A DNA stretch of 64,000 nt from Flavobacterium sp. CECT 9288 (GTDB lineage: Bacteria > Bacteroidota > Bacteroidia > Flavobacteriales > Flavobacteriaceae): assembly GCF_918731615.1 (NCBI RefSeq), contig NZ_OU957226.1, forward strand, positions 868,001 through 932,000, in the 5' to 3' direction. Below are positions 37,831 through 47,608 of the stretch, in pieces. Under the pieces are notes generated by a model that made no database searches, was not told the DNA's origin, and was given only the letters and a program-made list of their open reading frames with translations. Each line of letters begins with the position of its first letter. Within the stretch, counting starts at the first letter, position 1. The translations under genes and the position numbers were made by a program.

Positions 37831-38760
37831 TCAAGTTAGTTCGTTTAATAATTTCAGAAAATTATCTGGTGGAAATAATTGCAATTTTCCATCTTCCATT
37901 TTATATGGAATTTCAGTAAAAACTCTGTCATTATACCAAAAAACTTTATTGCTAAGTGAACCAGGACCTTCTACATTCATATTATAAATTGCAGGAAAAA
38001 TTCCATTTATTGCTTTTACAACTTCTAAATTTTCAATTGGATATATTATTGCTGAATGTCTGTGCGGAATTCCAATTAACAAACCTTTACTTCCGGTTAG
38101 TTCTTTTCGATTTTCTAAATCATAAACTATATTTGGCGTAAAGAAATGGTCGGAATTTGCAAACCAAATGTCAAAAACATTAAAATTTTCTTTTGTTATT
38201 GTTAGTGGATATTTGTCTTTAATATTCTGCAATCCAATTTCAAAAAGTTCATCAATAGATTTCTCCCATTTTTTTATTTGTTCTGGTTTTATATTTGCTA
38301 TGCTGTGCGGAAAATCAAATACAAGCATAGAATAAATATCTCCTTCAAACTCTTTTCCAATTGCGAACTCTTTTCCAACATAATCAATATATTCATCGTT
38401 GTATAATCTTACTCCGATATATTTTTTAACTTCCTCAAAGTTATCCGCAATTTTTTCAAATTCTATTTCAAATTTGTTTGCTTCTATCAATAAACTGAAG
38501 TGATCCTTAATTATATCCTTATAATTTTTTGGTTTGTCTTGTTTGCAATTTTGCGCAACATTGCTTAATCCTAAATTACTAAATCCTAATTCGTTTTCAG
38601 TTACAAGTATAGTTCCATCGGAAATTTCAATTTCAATATTTAGCTTTCTAAAATAATTTTCAATTTCATATATGAATGTAGAATATTCAGAATTTACAAA
38701 AAACGAAGCCCAATTTGGTATTTCTGTCTTGATGTTTTTCTTATTAAAAAATGAAAACAT
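37831..38760 (-). CDS. Cassette-borne hypothetical protein (cassette 1)
   Basis: 309 residues, soluble, without signal peptide. It has an alpha/beta composition with regular helices and strands (NWASFFVNSEYSTFIYEIENYFRKL, ITKENFNVFDIWFANSDHFFTPNIVYDLENR) and a segment GLLIGIPHRHSAIIYPIENL. The plan resembles DUF1444-type proteins, but this is a weak impression. It lies in the rightmost cassette, bounded by GTTGGTGGCA (37808) and TTGCCACCAAC (38794-38804). Confidence 0.7.
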   Translation of the reverse strand: MFSFFNKKNIKTEIPNWASFFVNSEYSTFIYEIENYFRKLNIEIEISDGTILVTENELGFSNLGLSNVAQNCKQDKPKNYKDIIKDHFSLLIEANKFEIEFEKIADNFEEVKKYIGVRLYNDEYIDYVGKEFAIGKEFEGDIYSMLVFDFPHSIANIKPEQIKKWEKSIDELFEIGLQNIKDKYPLTITKENFNVFDIWFANSDHFFTPNIVYDLENRKELTGSKGLLIGIPHRHSAIIYPIENLEVVKAINGIFPAIYNMNVEGPGSLSNKVFWYNDRVFTEIPYKMEDGKLQLFPPDNFLKLLNELT

Positions 38761-38804
38761 ATTTTTTCTTTTTAGTTACGATTTTCTGGATTATTGCCAC
38801 CAAC

Positions 38805-38842
38805 TTGTATATAGGTCTGACAAAATCAGACATATCACACCT
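38805..38842. other. Right border of the cassette array
   Basis: On the minus strand the first cassette is preceded by TATACAA, then GTCTGA-caaaa-TCAGAC (a 6-bp hairpin, plus 38816-38832). A palindrome of the attC type is missing on this side, so this is where an attI-like site would lie. Related sequence recurs at 54811-54882. Confidence 0.4.
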
Positions 38843-39049
38843 CTATTGGTTGGCTTTGTCTGACAAGAGTCAGGTTTTATTTAATTTCAAATATAATAAA
38901 TTTCTCTTATAAATCATCAAACGGATTTTTATTTTGTTGTGTACTTTTCTTATGTATCTGCTTTTTAATCAGGAATCGTGAAGTAATATTTTTTTATAAA
39001 TTAGGAATTTCTGTACTTGTTTTAAGGAGCTTCGTCTTTGTATATTGTC

Positions 39050-39225
39050 TCTTCAGTTATGGGTAATGTAAGTATAGCCCTGACAGCAGCGTAAAGCCTA
39101 TGCGGGTTGAAAACCACTTTTTATAGCGCTGGCAGAGCGACCGCAGGAAGCTCCTGAAAGTGCCTAGAAAAAGGGTTTGAAACCAAATAGCTTGCAGCGT
39201 ATGGCGGGAATAGCTCCCGAAAAAA
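39050..39225. ncRNA. Candidate structured RNA (Flavo-1-like)
   Basis: A GC-richer island in an AT-rich gap, with no open frame. It has the order TAGCCCTGACAGCAGCG, paired purine-rich segments, GCAGGAAGCTCCTGAAAG, and CGGGAATAGCTCCCG. The TAGCCCTGA...GGGAATAGCTCC pattern recalls a conserved flavobacterial non-coding element; the Flavo-1 motif is my best guess from memory. Strand is uncertain, but the order of parts reads on plus. No covariance test was possible. Confidence 0.4.
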
Positions 39226-39236
39226 AATGTGTATAA

Positions 39237-39268
39237 AAAAACTCCACTACTTGCGCAGCGGAGTTTTA
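39237..39268. terminator. Terminator after secA
   Basis: AAAACTCC (39238-39245) pairs with GGAGTTTT (39260-39267) around a short GC-containing loop, about 20 bases after the secA stop on the minus strand. Confidence 0.78.
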
Positions 39269-39289
39269 TGAATCTTTAAATAAAAGGTT

Positions 39290-42200
39290 TTAGTTCACTA
39301 ATACCCATTGTCCTGAGGCGATTAAGCTTTCGGCTTTTTTGTATTTCATTTCTTGTGTTTGACCGTTGGCCACGTTTTGAATGGTTACGTTGTCATTGCG
39401 ATTGATTTTTGGCATGTCGCGAGTGATGGTCTCTGTAACTTGACGTTGCTGTGTTTGCATGGCTTCTTGATTTGCACTTTCGCTGCTTACAATTTCATCT
39501 TTTGAAGTGGTGTAATCCTCAACGGGAGTTACATCAATGGCTTCTTGAATGCGTTGGTTTTCTTGTGCTGGCAAATCTCCTTTGAACAAGAATGAAATTA
39601 CTTCTTTGTTTACATTATCAATCATGGCTCTAAACAAGTTAAAGGCCTCTAGTTTGTAAATTAGCAACGGATCTTTTTGCTCGTGTACGGCTAGTTGAAC
39701 AGATTGTTTTAGTTCGTCCATTTTGCGCAAGTGTTTTTTCCAAGCTTCGTCTACAATGGCTAGTGTAATGTTTTTCTCAAAATCAGCAACTAGTTGTGCG
39801 CCTTGAGACTCGTAAGCCATTTTTAAGTCGGTAACAACGTTCAAAGATTTAATTCCATCCGTAAATGGAACTACGATGCGCTCAAACTGGTTGTTTTGAT
39901 CTTCATAAACGCTTTTGATGATCGGGAACGCTTCACGGGCACTACGTGCTGTTTTTTCGGTATAATAATCTAATGTTGCTTTGTAGACTTTTCCGGTAAG
40001 ATCCATTGGGTTCATTTTAGCGAACTCACTTTCGGTTACTGGTGATGTGATCGAGAAATAGCGTATTAATTCGAACTCAAAGTTCTTGAAATCATTTATT
40101 GCTTTATTTTGATCAATAATTAATTCGCAGGTGTCATAAAGCATGTTTGCAATATCAAGCTTTAAGCGTTCGCCAAACAAGGCGTGACGACGACGCTTGT
40201 AGACTACTTCACGCTGTGCATTCATTACATCATCATATTCTAACAAACGCTTACGTACTCCAAAGTTGTTTTCTTCTACTTTCTTTTGAGCGCGTTCTAT
40301 AGATTTGGTCATCATAGAGTGCTGAATCACTTCGCCTTCTTGTAATCCCATGCGGTCCATTACTTTGGCTACACGTTCAGAACCAAACAAACGCATTAAG
40401 TTGTCCTCAAGCGAAACATAAAACTGAGAGCTTCCTGGATCACCTTGACGTCCTGCACGACCACGTAATTGACGGTCTACACGACGCGAGTCATGACGCT
40501 CTGTACCTACAATGGCAAGTCCGCCAGCAGCTTTTACCTCTGGAGATAATTTAATATCGGTACCACGACCAGCCATGTTTGTAGCAATGGTTACTACGCC
40601 TGGTTTTCCAGCTTCCTCCACAATTTGTGCTTCTTGTTTGTGCATTTTTGCATTCAAGACATTGTGTGCTACGCCACGCATTTTCAACATTCGGCTTAGT
40701 AATTCTGAAATTTCAACCGATGTTGTTCCAATAAGTACTGGTCTACCGGCTTTAGACAATTCGGTTACATCTTCAATAACAGCGTTGAATTTTTCACGAG
40801 TTGTTTTGTAGATGAAATCTTCTTTGTCTTTTCTAGAAATGCCTCTGTTAGTAGGGATTTCTACTACATCAAGCTTGTATATTTGCCATAACTCACCCGC
40901 TTCTGTAACTGCAGTTCCAGTCATTCCACCTAGCTTGTTGTACATTCTGAAATAATTTTGCAAAGTAACCGTTGCAAAAGTTTGTGTAGCTGCTTCGATT
41001 TTTACATTTTCTTTGGCTTCGATGGCTTGGTGCAATCCGTCAGAATAACGGCGACCGTCCATGATACGACCTGTTTGCTCGTCTACAATCATGATTTTGT
41101 TGTCCATGATTACATACTCTACATCTTTTTCGAATAAAGCGTAGGCTTTTAAAAGCTGTGTTAATGTATGGATACGCTCACTTTTGATCCCGAAGTCTTG
41201 AAATAATTTTTCTTTCTCTTCGGCTTCAAGGTCTTTCTCTAATTTTTTCTTTTCGATATTGGCAATTTCAGTTCCAATGTCTGGTAGGATAAAAAAGTCA
41301 GCATCTGTATCTCCAGAGAGGTACTGGATTCCATTATCTGTTAATTCTACCTGATTGTTTTTTTCTTCGATAACAAAATACAATGCCTCATCAATTTTGT
41401 GCATTTCTCTTTTGTTGTCTTGCATGTATTGATTTTCGGTTTTTTGAAGCAGTTGTTTGATACCTTCTTCACTCAAAAATTTAATCAATGCTTTATTCTT
41501 AGGTAAACTTCTGTAAGCTCTTAGCAATTGAAATCCACCATCTTTAGTGTTTCCTTCTTTGATTAGTTTTTTAGCTTCAGATAAGAATCCGTTTGCTAAT
41601 TGACGTTGAAGACTTACTAGGTTTTCAATTTTTGGTTTTAATTCATTGAACTCGTGACGATCTCCTTGTGGAACTGGTCCAGAGATAATCAAAGGTGTTC
41701 TAGCATCATCAATCAATACGGAGTCGACCTCATCTACAATAGCGTAATTGTGTTTTCTTTGTACAAGGTCATCTGGAGAATGAGCCATGTTGTCTCTTAA
41801 ATAATCAAAACCAAATTCATTATTGGTACCATACGTGATATCTGCATCGTAGGCTTTTTTACGACCTTCAGAGCTTGGCTGGTAATTGTCAATACATTCC
41901 ACCGTCATACCGTGAAATTCAAACAATGGTGCTTTCCAAGTACTATCTCTTTTTGCAAGATAATCATTCACCGTTACAAGGTGAACTCCGTTTCCAGTCA
42001 AGGCATTTAAGTAAAGAGGCAATGTAGCTACTAATGTTTTTCCTTCACCGGTTTGCATTTCGGCAACTTTACCTTCGTGCAATACCATTCCACCTATTAG
42101 TTGCACGTCATAGTGAATCATGTCCCAGGTGATTTCTTTACCTGCAGCGCTCCAGGAATTAGCCCAGATAGCTTTGTCTCCGTCTAGCGTTATGTATGTT

Positions 42201-42631
42201 TTTGTGGCAGATAGTTCACGGTCTTTTGGGGTAGCAGTTACCTCAATTTGGGTGTTGTCTTTAAAACGTCTAGCTGTTTCTTTTACCACTGCAAAAGCCT
42301 CAGGAAGGATTTGCATTAATGTTTTTTCTGAAATTTCGTAAGCTTCTTTTTCAAGGGTGTCAATAGCCACGTAAATATCCTCTCTCTTGTCAATATCTAC
42401 AATGTTTTCTACTTCTACCTTTAGAGCAGCAATTTTAGCGTCTTTGTCTGCGCGATCTTGTTTGATTTTTTCTTTAAAAAAAACAGTTCTACCTCTTAAC
42501 TCATCATGTGATAAAGCTTTAAGGGGTTCCTCGAATGTTTTAATTTTAGTGAGATAGGGTTGTAGTGCTTTGACGTCTTTTTGAGACTTGTCGCCCACAA
42601 AAACCTTGATTATGCTGTTTATGAAACTCAT
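39290..42631 (-). CDS. secA: Preprotein translocase ATPase SecA
   Basis: 1113 residues, the peripheral ATPase motor that drives proteins through SecYEG. It has Walker A MQTGEGKT (about 197-204), the DEAD-like [15 protein letters not shown] (about 300), an inserted region of about 120 residues (about 330-450) typical of Bacteroidota SecA, the motif VI block [15 protein letters not shown] (about 727), and the helical scaffold after about 790. The tail (residues 1040-1113) lacks the zinc-binding Cys cluster of E. coli SecA and ends [10 protein letters not shown]. Confidence 0.97.
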   Translation of the reverse strand: MSFINSIIKVFVGDKSQKDVKALQPYLTKIKTFEEPLKALSHDELRGRTVFFKEKIKQDRADKDAKIAALKVEVENIVDIDKREDIYVAIDTLEKEAYEISEKTLMQILPEAFAVVKETARRFKDNTQIEVTATPKDRELSATKTYITLDGDKAIWANSWSAAGKEITWDMIHYDVQLIGGMVLHEGKVAEMQTGEGKTLVATLPLYLNALTGNGVHLVTVNDYLAKRDSTWKAPLFEFHGMTVECIDNYQPSSEGRKKAYDADITYGTNNEFGFDYLRDNMAHSPDDLVQRKHNYAIVDEVDSVLIDDARTPLIISGPVPQGDRHEFNELKPKIENLVSLQRQLANGFLSEAKKLIKEGNTKDGGFQLLRAYRSLPKNKALIKFLSEEGIKQLLQKTENQYMQDNKREMHKIDEALYFVIEEKNNQVELTDNGIQYLSGDTDADFFILPDIGTEIANIEKKKLEKDLEAEEKEKLFQDFGIKSERIHTLTQLLKAYALFEKDVEYVIMDNKIMIVDEQTGRIMDGRRYSDGLHQAIEAKENVKIEAATQTFATVTLQNYFRMYNKLGGMTGTAVTEAGELWQIYKLDVVEIPTNRGISRKDKEDFIYKTTREKFNAVIEDVTELSKAGRPVLIGTTSVEISELLSRMLKMRGVAHNVLNAKMHKQEAQIVEEAGKPGVVTIATNMAGRGTDIKLSPEVKAAGGLAIVGTERHDSRRVDRQLRGRAGRQGDPGSSQFYVSLEDNLMRLFGSERVAKVMDRMGLQEGEVIQHSMMTKSIERAQKKVEENNFGVRKRLLEYDDVMNAQREVVYKRRRHALFGERLKLDIANMLYDTCELIIDQNKAINDFKNFEFELIRYFSITSPVTESEFAKMNPMDLTGKVYKATLDYYTEKTARSAREAFPIIKSVYEDQNNQFERIVVPFTDGIKSLNVVTDLKMAYESQGAQLVADFEKNITLAIVDEAWKKHLRKMDELKQSVQLAVHEQKDPLLIYKLEAFNLFRAMIDNVNKEVISFLFKGDLPAQENQRIQEAIDVTPVEDYTTSKDEIVSSESANQEAMQTQQRQVTETITRDMPKINRNDNVTIQNVANGQTQEMKYKKAESLIASGQWVLVN

Positions 42632-42675
42632 GATATTTTTATATTTCTAATTGTGTATTTCTGTAAATTTAAACC

Positions 42676-42702
42676 AAAAAAAAGCCTCTTTTGAGACTTT
42701 TT
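42676..42702. terminator. Terminator after the DUF2795 gene
   Basis: AAAAAGCCTC and GAGACTTTTT form a stem with one C-A mismatch and a TTTT loop, just beyond the stop at 42717 on the minus strand. Confidence 0.65.
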
Positions 42703-42716
42703 AATTGGTTTGCTTT

Positions 42717-42938
42717 TTAATATTCATCCTCATTCCAAAGATAATCTTCGTCTGTGGGATAATCTGGCCATATTTCTTCCATTGATTCATATATTTCGCC
42801 TTCATCCTCAATAGATTGAAGGTTTTCTACTACTTCTAATGGAGCTCCAGCTCTAATAGCGTAGTCAATAAGTTCGTCTTTGTTAGCAGGCCATGGTGCA
42901 TCACTTAAATACGATGCTAATTCTAATGTCCAATACAT
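42717..42938 (-). CDS. DUF2795-family small acidic protein
   Basis: 73 residues: a short N-terminal helical core (MYWTLELASYLSDAPWPANKDELIDYAIRAGAPLEVVENL) with the DUF2795 pattern (hydrophobic helix, WPA, KxELIDYA), then a very acidic tail. The family is small, of unknown function, and often found singly in Bacteroidota. It lies upstream of secA in the same direction but has its own terminator. Confidence 0.85.
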   Translation of the reverse strand: MYWTLELASYLSDAPWPANKDELIDYAIRAGAPLEVVENLQSIEDEGEIYESMEEIWPDYPTDEDYLWNEDEY

Positions 42939-43099
42939 CTGTTGTCGATTTAGTTTTGTGCAAAAATAAATTTTTTACTGAAAAATACAAGTAAAAAACG
43001 ATTTATTTTTAGTTAAAGTTAAGAACGTTTTTTTTAGTTTAAAGTTTCAGGTTTAAAGTTTGAAGTTTTTATGAAAAAATTGCGACTGTAAACTGAATA

Positions 43100-43669
43100 T
43101 TACTTTCTAGGAATCCATTGAACTTCATCCGCTTTTAAGTCGTAGGACAACTTTCGTGCCAACACAAAAAGGTAGTCAGAAAGTCGGTTTAAGTACTTAA
43201 TTGCGATTTCAACTACAGGTTCGTCATGACTTAAATGTACGGCTAGGCGCTCTGCTCTCCGGCATACACAGCGTGCGATATGACAATATGACACAGTGGT
43301 ATGACCACCAGGCAATACAAAATGTGTCATTGGTGGGAGTGCTTCTTCCATAGCATCTATTTCATTTTCTAATAATTCTATATCCGTTTCAATAATGCCT
43401 AAGTTTTGCAAACGTAATTCACCGTTTTTCTTAACTTCTTTTTCTGGCGGCGTTGCAAGAATGGCACCTACCGTAAAAAGACGGTCTTGAATTTCAATTA
43501 AAATATCTTTGTAATGGGCATTCATGTCTTGGTCCCGAATAAGACCTATGTGAGAGTTCAATTCGTCAACAGTTCCGTAACTTTCTATACGAGCATGATC
43601 TTTGGCTACTCGTGTACCGCCAAAAAGGGCTGTAGTACCTTTATCGCCAGTTTTTGTATATACTTTCAT
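43100..43669 (-). CDS. Corrinoid adenosyltransferase (PduO type)
   Basis: 189 residues. It transfers the adenosyl group of ATP to cob(I)alamin or cob(I)yrinate diamide to make coenzyme B12. The ATP-binding N-terminus VYTKTGDKGTTALFGGTRVAKDHARIESYGTVDELN is conserved, and the five-helix bundle contains CRRAERLAVHLS (about 140-151) and the end LNRLSDYLFVLAR. Length and motifs fit the PduO type. An ATP-grasp gene lies 33 bases upstream on the same strand. Confidence 0.94.
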   Translation of the reverse strand: MKVYTKTGDKGTTALFGGTRVAKDHARIESYGTVDELNSHIGLIRDQDMNAHYKDILIEIQDRLFTVGAILATPPEKEVKKNGELRLQNLGIIETDIELLENEIDAMEEALPPMTHFVLPGGHTTVSYCHIARCVCRRAERLAVHLSHDEPVVEIAIKYLNRLSDYLFVLARKLSYDLKADEVQWIPRK

Positions 43670-43702
43670 TAATGATATCTTAGTTTTATAAAAAAAACAA
43701 AT

Positions 43703-44560
43703 TTAAGCTATTAATTTTATTAATGCTGCAACAAATTGGTCTAATGAATTAGCACTTAAGTTAAAATATAAATCAGGTTCTATGCATTCTATTTCCATTA
43801 AATAAAGTTCCTCTTCAATGACAATTCCATCTACACGGGCATATAGTAAATCTTCTTGAAAAGTGTTAACTACTTTTTGTGCTTTTTGTATGAGTTCTGC
43901 TGATGGTTCTACCAGCGTATACTTTCCTCCGTAGAGTGATTGTACTCTAAAATCACCAGAAACGGGTTTTTTATTCACTGCATGAGAGAATTTCTTGTCA
44001 AAAAAAATGAATGATGTTTCACCCAATGTTTGAATCTCTGGCATGAATTCCTGAAGGAGTAATTCTTTATCTGCAGCTATAGATTGATATTGATTGTTTA
44101 TAGCTTGAATTTGTGTTCGGTCAAACACTTCGGTGAGATAAGATCCTGCCGAAAAAGCGGGTTTTATGACTGCTATATTCCAGTGATTTGGGATAAGTTT
44201 TGCAAGATCCAGCTGTTGGGTTTTGTCAATAAATATAGTTTTAATGATGGGAATTCCCTTTTGCTCTAGCTCTTTTAAATAAAATTTATGGATGTTATTT
44301 TTTACCGTATCAATGGTGTTTAGTGTTTTAACGCCTAATTTTTTAATCTGGTCAAGCCAAAGTATAAACGCTTGTTCTTTTTCAAAATAGTCCCAAGTAT
44401 TTCTAAATACCAAGCAGTCAAATTGAGACCAATTGATGCTAGCATCGTCCCAAACTGCAGCAACTGCCTGAATGTTATATTGTGCCAGTGCTGGAATTAG
44501 TTTTTGGTCCTCCAGATTTAAATCAGGAAGTTTTTCGCAGGTAAGTAAAGCGATTTTCAT
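43703..44560 (-). CDS. ATP-grasp domain protein
   Basis: 285 residues with a Rossmann-like N-terminal domain (MKIALLTCEKLPDLNL) and an ATP-grasp fold: lysine-containing VIKPAFSAGSYLTEVF (about 132-147), LLQEFMPEIQTLGETSFIFF (about 169-188) and the metal-binding ARVDGIVIEEELYLMEIECIEPDLY (about 238-262). Such proteins ligate a carboxylate to an amine or thiol; RimK/ glutathione-synthetase-like relatives are the closest in plan. It precedes the adenosyltransferase in a likely two-gene unit. Substrate unknown. Confidence 0.82.
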   Translation of the reverse strand: MKIALLTCEKLPDLNLEDQKLIPALAQYNIQAVAAVWDDASINWSQFDCLVFRNTWDYFEKEQAFILWLDQIKKLGVKTLNTIDTVKNNIHKFYLKELEQKGIPIIKTIFIDKTQQLDLAKLIPNHWNIAVIKPAFSAGSYLTEVFDRTQIQAINNQYQSIAADKELLLQEFMPEIQTLGETSFIFFDKKFSHAVNKKPVSGDFRVQSLYGGKYTLVEPSAELIQKAQKVVNTFQEDLLYARVDGIVIEEELYLMEIECIEPDLYFNLSANSLDQFVAALIKLIA

Positions 44561-44770
44561 GTATGGGAAAGTTTATACGGTGCATTAAAAAGAAATTGAA
44601 ATTATATTTTTCTACTCTAGATTAGCACTCGTAGGGGAATTTCTAATTCGTTTTACTGTAATTGAATTTAAGTTTTTTTCTAAAAAATACTGTCAAAATA
44701 ATACTGGATCATTGTTTGGTAAGGACCTACTTTTTATTGAATAAAACTGTAAACTACAACAGAATACTGA

Positions 44771-45457
44771 TTACTTTGAAATATCACTTTCTATGAGGCC
44801 GTCACGTAAACGAATGACACGGTGTGCATAAGCAGCAATTTCCTCTTCGTGCGTTACTAATATTACGGTGTTTCCTTGTGCGTGAATATCGCCAAAAAGC
44901 TTCATGATTTCTACAGAGGTTTTACTATCTAAGTTTCCTGTAGGCTCATCAGCAAGAATAATAGAAGGTTTGTTTACCAATGCTCTTGCAATGGCCACAC
45001 GCTGTCTTTGACCTCCAGAGAGTTGATTGGGTTGGTGGTCCATTCTGTCAGAAAGGTTTACTTGTTCTAGTACTTCGGTGGCACGCTTATTTCTTTCTGA
45101 TTTTGAAAAACCAGCATAAATCATAGGCAAGGCTACATTGTCTAAGGCAGTCGTTCTTGGTAATAGGTTAAAGGTTTGAAACACAAAACCTATTTCTTTA
45201 TTTCTAATTTCGGCTAGTTCATCATCACGCATTTGGCTCACATCTTTTCCGTTAAGAATATAATTTCCAGATGTAGGAGTGTCAAGACAGCCTAATAAAT
45301 TCATTAAAGTAGATTTACCTGATCCTGAAGGTCCCATTAATGCAACATATTCTCCTTTATTGATTTGTAAATTAATTCCTTTAAGTACATATACAATTTC
45401 ATTTCCTAGAACAAAATTTCGCTTAATATCGGTGATCTGAATTAGTGGGTTTGCCAT
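44771..45457 (-). CDS. ABC transporter ATPase, LolD/MacB type
   Basis: 228 residues, a single ATPase domain with Walker [10 protein letters not shown] (about 42-50), Q-loop [16 protein letters not shown] (about 93-108), signature LSGGQRQR (about 144) and Walker [14 protein letters not shown] (about 163-175). The [18 protein letters not shown] block is typical of the MacB/LolD/FtsE group working with FtsX-like permeases on lipoproteins or outer-envelope substrates. No permease gene lies next to it, so the partner is elsewhere. Confidence 0.92.
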   Translation of the reverse strand: MANPLIQITDIKRNFVLGNEIVYVLKGINLQINKGEYVALMGPSGSGKSTLMNLLGCLDTPTSGNYILNGKDVSQMRDDELAEIRNKEIGFVFQTFNLLPRTTALDNVALPMIYAGFSKSERNKRATEVLEQVNLSDRMDHQPNQLSGGQRQRVAIARALVNKPSIILADEPTGNLDSKTSVEIMKLFGDIHAQGNTVILVTHEEEIAAYAHRVIRLRDGLIESDISK

Positions 45458-45773
45458 TCTTTATTAAATTTTATTCTTTCGTTACCTGAAAGATGCTGTT
45501 AAGTTGAGATATAAAGGTATAAAAGTTTTATTTGAGTAATAAGTAGCAGTTTTTTTTATTTGTTACACGAATTGATGTAGTAATTTGTTTTGGTTTTCGT
45601 TTTTATAAACTAGGATGTCTAAATGCGGGAATCAGTACCTTATACAATGACATGAAATCCTCAGCTAAAACTTTGCAAGACAATCTCTATAATTACTGTT
45701 TGTAAAGCATTCTCATTATTTTAGTCGGTTTTGCACAATTATAGTAATTAGTTGCATAATTTTTTGTTTTAAA

Positions 45774-45803
45774 TTGAAAATGAAATGTTTGCCTATACAT
45801 TTG
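45774..45803 (+). promoter_or_regulatory. Predicted promoter of the lipoprotein gene
   Basis: TTG (45774-45776), 19-base spacer, TACATTTG (45796-45803): an exact match in layout to the flavobacterial consensus, 29 bases before the ATG at 45833. The rest of the 375-base gap upstream shows nothing else. Confidence 0.65.
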
Positions 45804-45832
45804 TCACGTATTAACCACTAAAACATAAAAAA

Positions 45833-46504
45833 ATGAAAAATACAAAACTAGTATTAGGACTTGCTGTAATTGCAATAGGATTTACAGCTTGTAAAGATGA
45901 AAAAACAGAGCAAGCTAAAGGTAAAGTAGACAATTATGTAATGTATGTAGACTCTTTGAGCAATGTAGCTGCAGAGGACACTAAGGACAACTGGATGGAA
46001 ATAGAATCTGAGTTTAAATTAAAAAGTGCCGAAGCCGAAGCAGCTCTAGCAGACATGGCTGATGACGCTGAAGCTAAAGCGCGAATTGAGGCAAGTAGAG
46101 TTAAGTATGAAACGATGAGAGCGAATCTTGAAAAAATGAGAGCCGAAGCACTTGCTGCAATGCCAGTAAATCAAAAACAACAAATGCGTAATGCACTTTT
46201 TGGCGAAGGAAAAGTAGGTGATGACATGAGTTTTGTATGGGTTAATAAAAACAATATATTGAATGTGTACCAACAATTTGTGGATACTGTTGAAAGCAAT
46301 AAAGATGCCTACTCTCGTGAGGATTGGGATGAAGTAAAATTGATGTATGAAGCACTTGATAGCCGTAAAAACACTGTTGAAAAAGAAGGTCTTACCAGTG
46401 CAGATAATAATAAAATTGCAGGTTTAAAATTAAAATTTGCACCTATGTATACGTTAAACCGTATGGGAGCAAAAACAAGTGAAATGAAGAGTGCTAAAGA
46501 GTAA
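45833..46504 (+). CDS. Helical lipoprotein, DUF6565-like
   Basis: 223 residues with a lipobox (AIGFTACKDEKT). The mature part is charged and alpha-helical, rich in Ala and Glu (EAEAALADMADDAEAKARIEASRVKYETMRANLEKMR). A central FVWVNKNNILNVYQQFVDTVESNKDAYSREDWDEVKLMYEALDSRKN is repeated in character with the N-terminal EDTKDNWMEIESEF. It appears to be a flavobacterial envelope family; the DUF number is from memory. Strong promoter and terminator suggest a well expressed single gene. Confidence 0.8.
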   Translation: MKNTKLVLGLAVIAIGFTACKDEKTEQAKGKVDNYVMYVDSLSNVAAEDTKDNWMEIESEFKLKSAEAEAALADMADDAEAKARIEASRVKYETMRANLEKMRAEALAAMPVNQKQQMRNALFGEGKVGDDMSFVWVNKNNILNVYQQFVDTVESNKDAYSREDWDEVKLMYEALDSRKNTVEKEGLTSADNNKIAGLKLKFAPMYTLNRMGAKTSEMKSAKE

Positions 46505-46526
46505 GGAATAATTAATTCAATGTTGA

Positions 46527-46555
46527 AAATGACAGTCAGTATTGGCTGTCATTTT
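46527..46555 (+). terminator. Terminator after the helical lipoprotein gene
   Basis: AAAATGACAG (46527-46536) pairs with CTGTCATTTT (46546-46555), followed by a long T-run. Confidence 0.88.
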
Positions 46556-46558
46556 TTT

Positions 46559-47338
46559 TTAGGTTCTAATTATAAAATGTTGTTTGGGTTGTTCTCTTCT
46601 AAAAAAAACCAATCCCCATTGAAAAGTATCAATTGTTACCGTTACTTTTGGATGGTTTTTTATGATTTGCCAAGCCTCTTCCATTTCTGGCGACCAATGA
46701 ATATCATCGAATATCCAAAGTGTATCATTTGTTATAGTTGGAAGTAAGGCTTCAAAATAATCTAAAGTTGCTTTCTTAGAGTGATTGCCATCGAAATAAA
46801 TGAGTTTAAAGTTTAAAGTTTGAAGTCGAAAGTCACTTAAATAATTACTAAATTCTGTTACAATTGGATTTACATTATCAAAATGGAATACCTGAAATTG
46901 ACTTTTTGCAATTGCCATTGTACTTGAACAACCTTCGAGCGTTATGATTTTTGATTTTAGATTTGCCATAGCAATTGCCGAAGTCGCTAATCCTAATGAA
47001 GTTCCAATTTCTAAAATAGTTTCAGGTTGAAAATAATGGGTAATTCGGAATAATAATTCGGCTCGTTTTGAAGAAATTCCTGCTGTTCTCGCAATCTTTG
47101 CAACGACTCTTGTATTCGATTTGAAAACTTTGGATCCTGCACCAAAATCAGTTACTTCAATCGAATTACTATTTGCTAAAAGCGTGTTTCTGTATTTTCT
47201 TAAAATTGCATATTCGGATTTTGATTTTTTATCATAAAAACATTTCGTCAATAAACTAAATACAAACGGAGAATGTACTGCATGCTCATTTTTGGAGTGC
47301 CAAAGAAATTTTAAATATGATTGGAGTTGAAACAGCAT
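46559..47338 (-). CDS. Class I SAM-dependent methyltransferase (O-methyltransferase like)
   Basis: 259 residues. The SAM site is ETILEIGTSLGLATSAIAMA (about 112-131). IITLEGCSSTMAIAKSQFQ (motif II), LIYFDGNHSKKATLDYFEALLP (about 182) and IFDDIHWSPEMEEAW (about 210) match the pattern of catechol-type O-methyltransferases, with metal-binding acids in the last two. It is convergent with the lipoprotein gene. The substrate is unknown. Confidence 0.85.
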   Translation of the reverse strand: MLFQLQSYLKFLWHSKNEHAVHSPFVFSLLTKCFYDKKSKSEYAILRKYRNTLLANSNSIEVTDFGAGSKVFKSNTRVVAKIARTAGISSKRAELLFRITHYFQPETILEIGTSLGLATSAIAMANLKSKIITLEGCSSTMAIAKSQFQVFHFDNVNPIVTEFSNYLSDFRLQTLNFKLIYFDGNHSKKATLDYFEALLPTITNDTLWIFDDIHWSPEMEEAWQIIKNHPKVTVTIDTFQWGLVFFRREQPKQHFIIRT

Positions 47339-47608
47339 AGTACTTTTTTTTTACACATTGATTCTCAAAGATAAAACACAAAAGGACGCAGTTTTTCTGA
47401 AATTTTGTGTCGCTTTGGGGTGCTTCGTGCGTCTTTGTGAAAGAACATCGTAGGTGCGAAGATAGTAAGATTAAAGCCGAAACCCAAAATGCAAAACTAC
47501 CATCTTGGCACTTGGATTTTCGACTGTTTTATCTTGAGACGTTCCGACTTTAAAAAGGCTATATTTGCGCCCTTGAAATTTGCACAAGAATAATATCCCT
47601 TTTTTACG

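Larger units (their letters stand above)
23804..38804 (-). other. Integron-like gene-cassette array without integrase
   Basis: Nine units lie head to tail and read on the minus strand. Their left boundaries on the plus strand are the GTT at 23804, 24263, 26774, 29543, 30201, 33374, 35911, 36900 and 37808. Eight units hold one minus-strand gene each; the leftmost has none. Units are separated by imperfect palindromes of 130-150 bp. The first 10-14 bases of a unit are the inverted complement of the bases before the palindrome at its other end. This is the layout of attC-bearing cassettes. No tyrosine recombinase is in the window. Inference; not tested with attC models. Confidence 0.65.
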
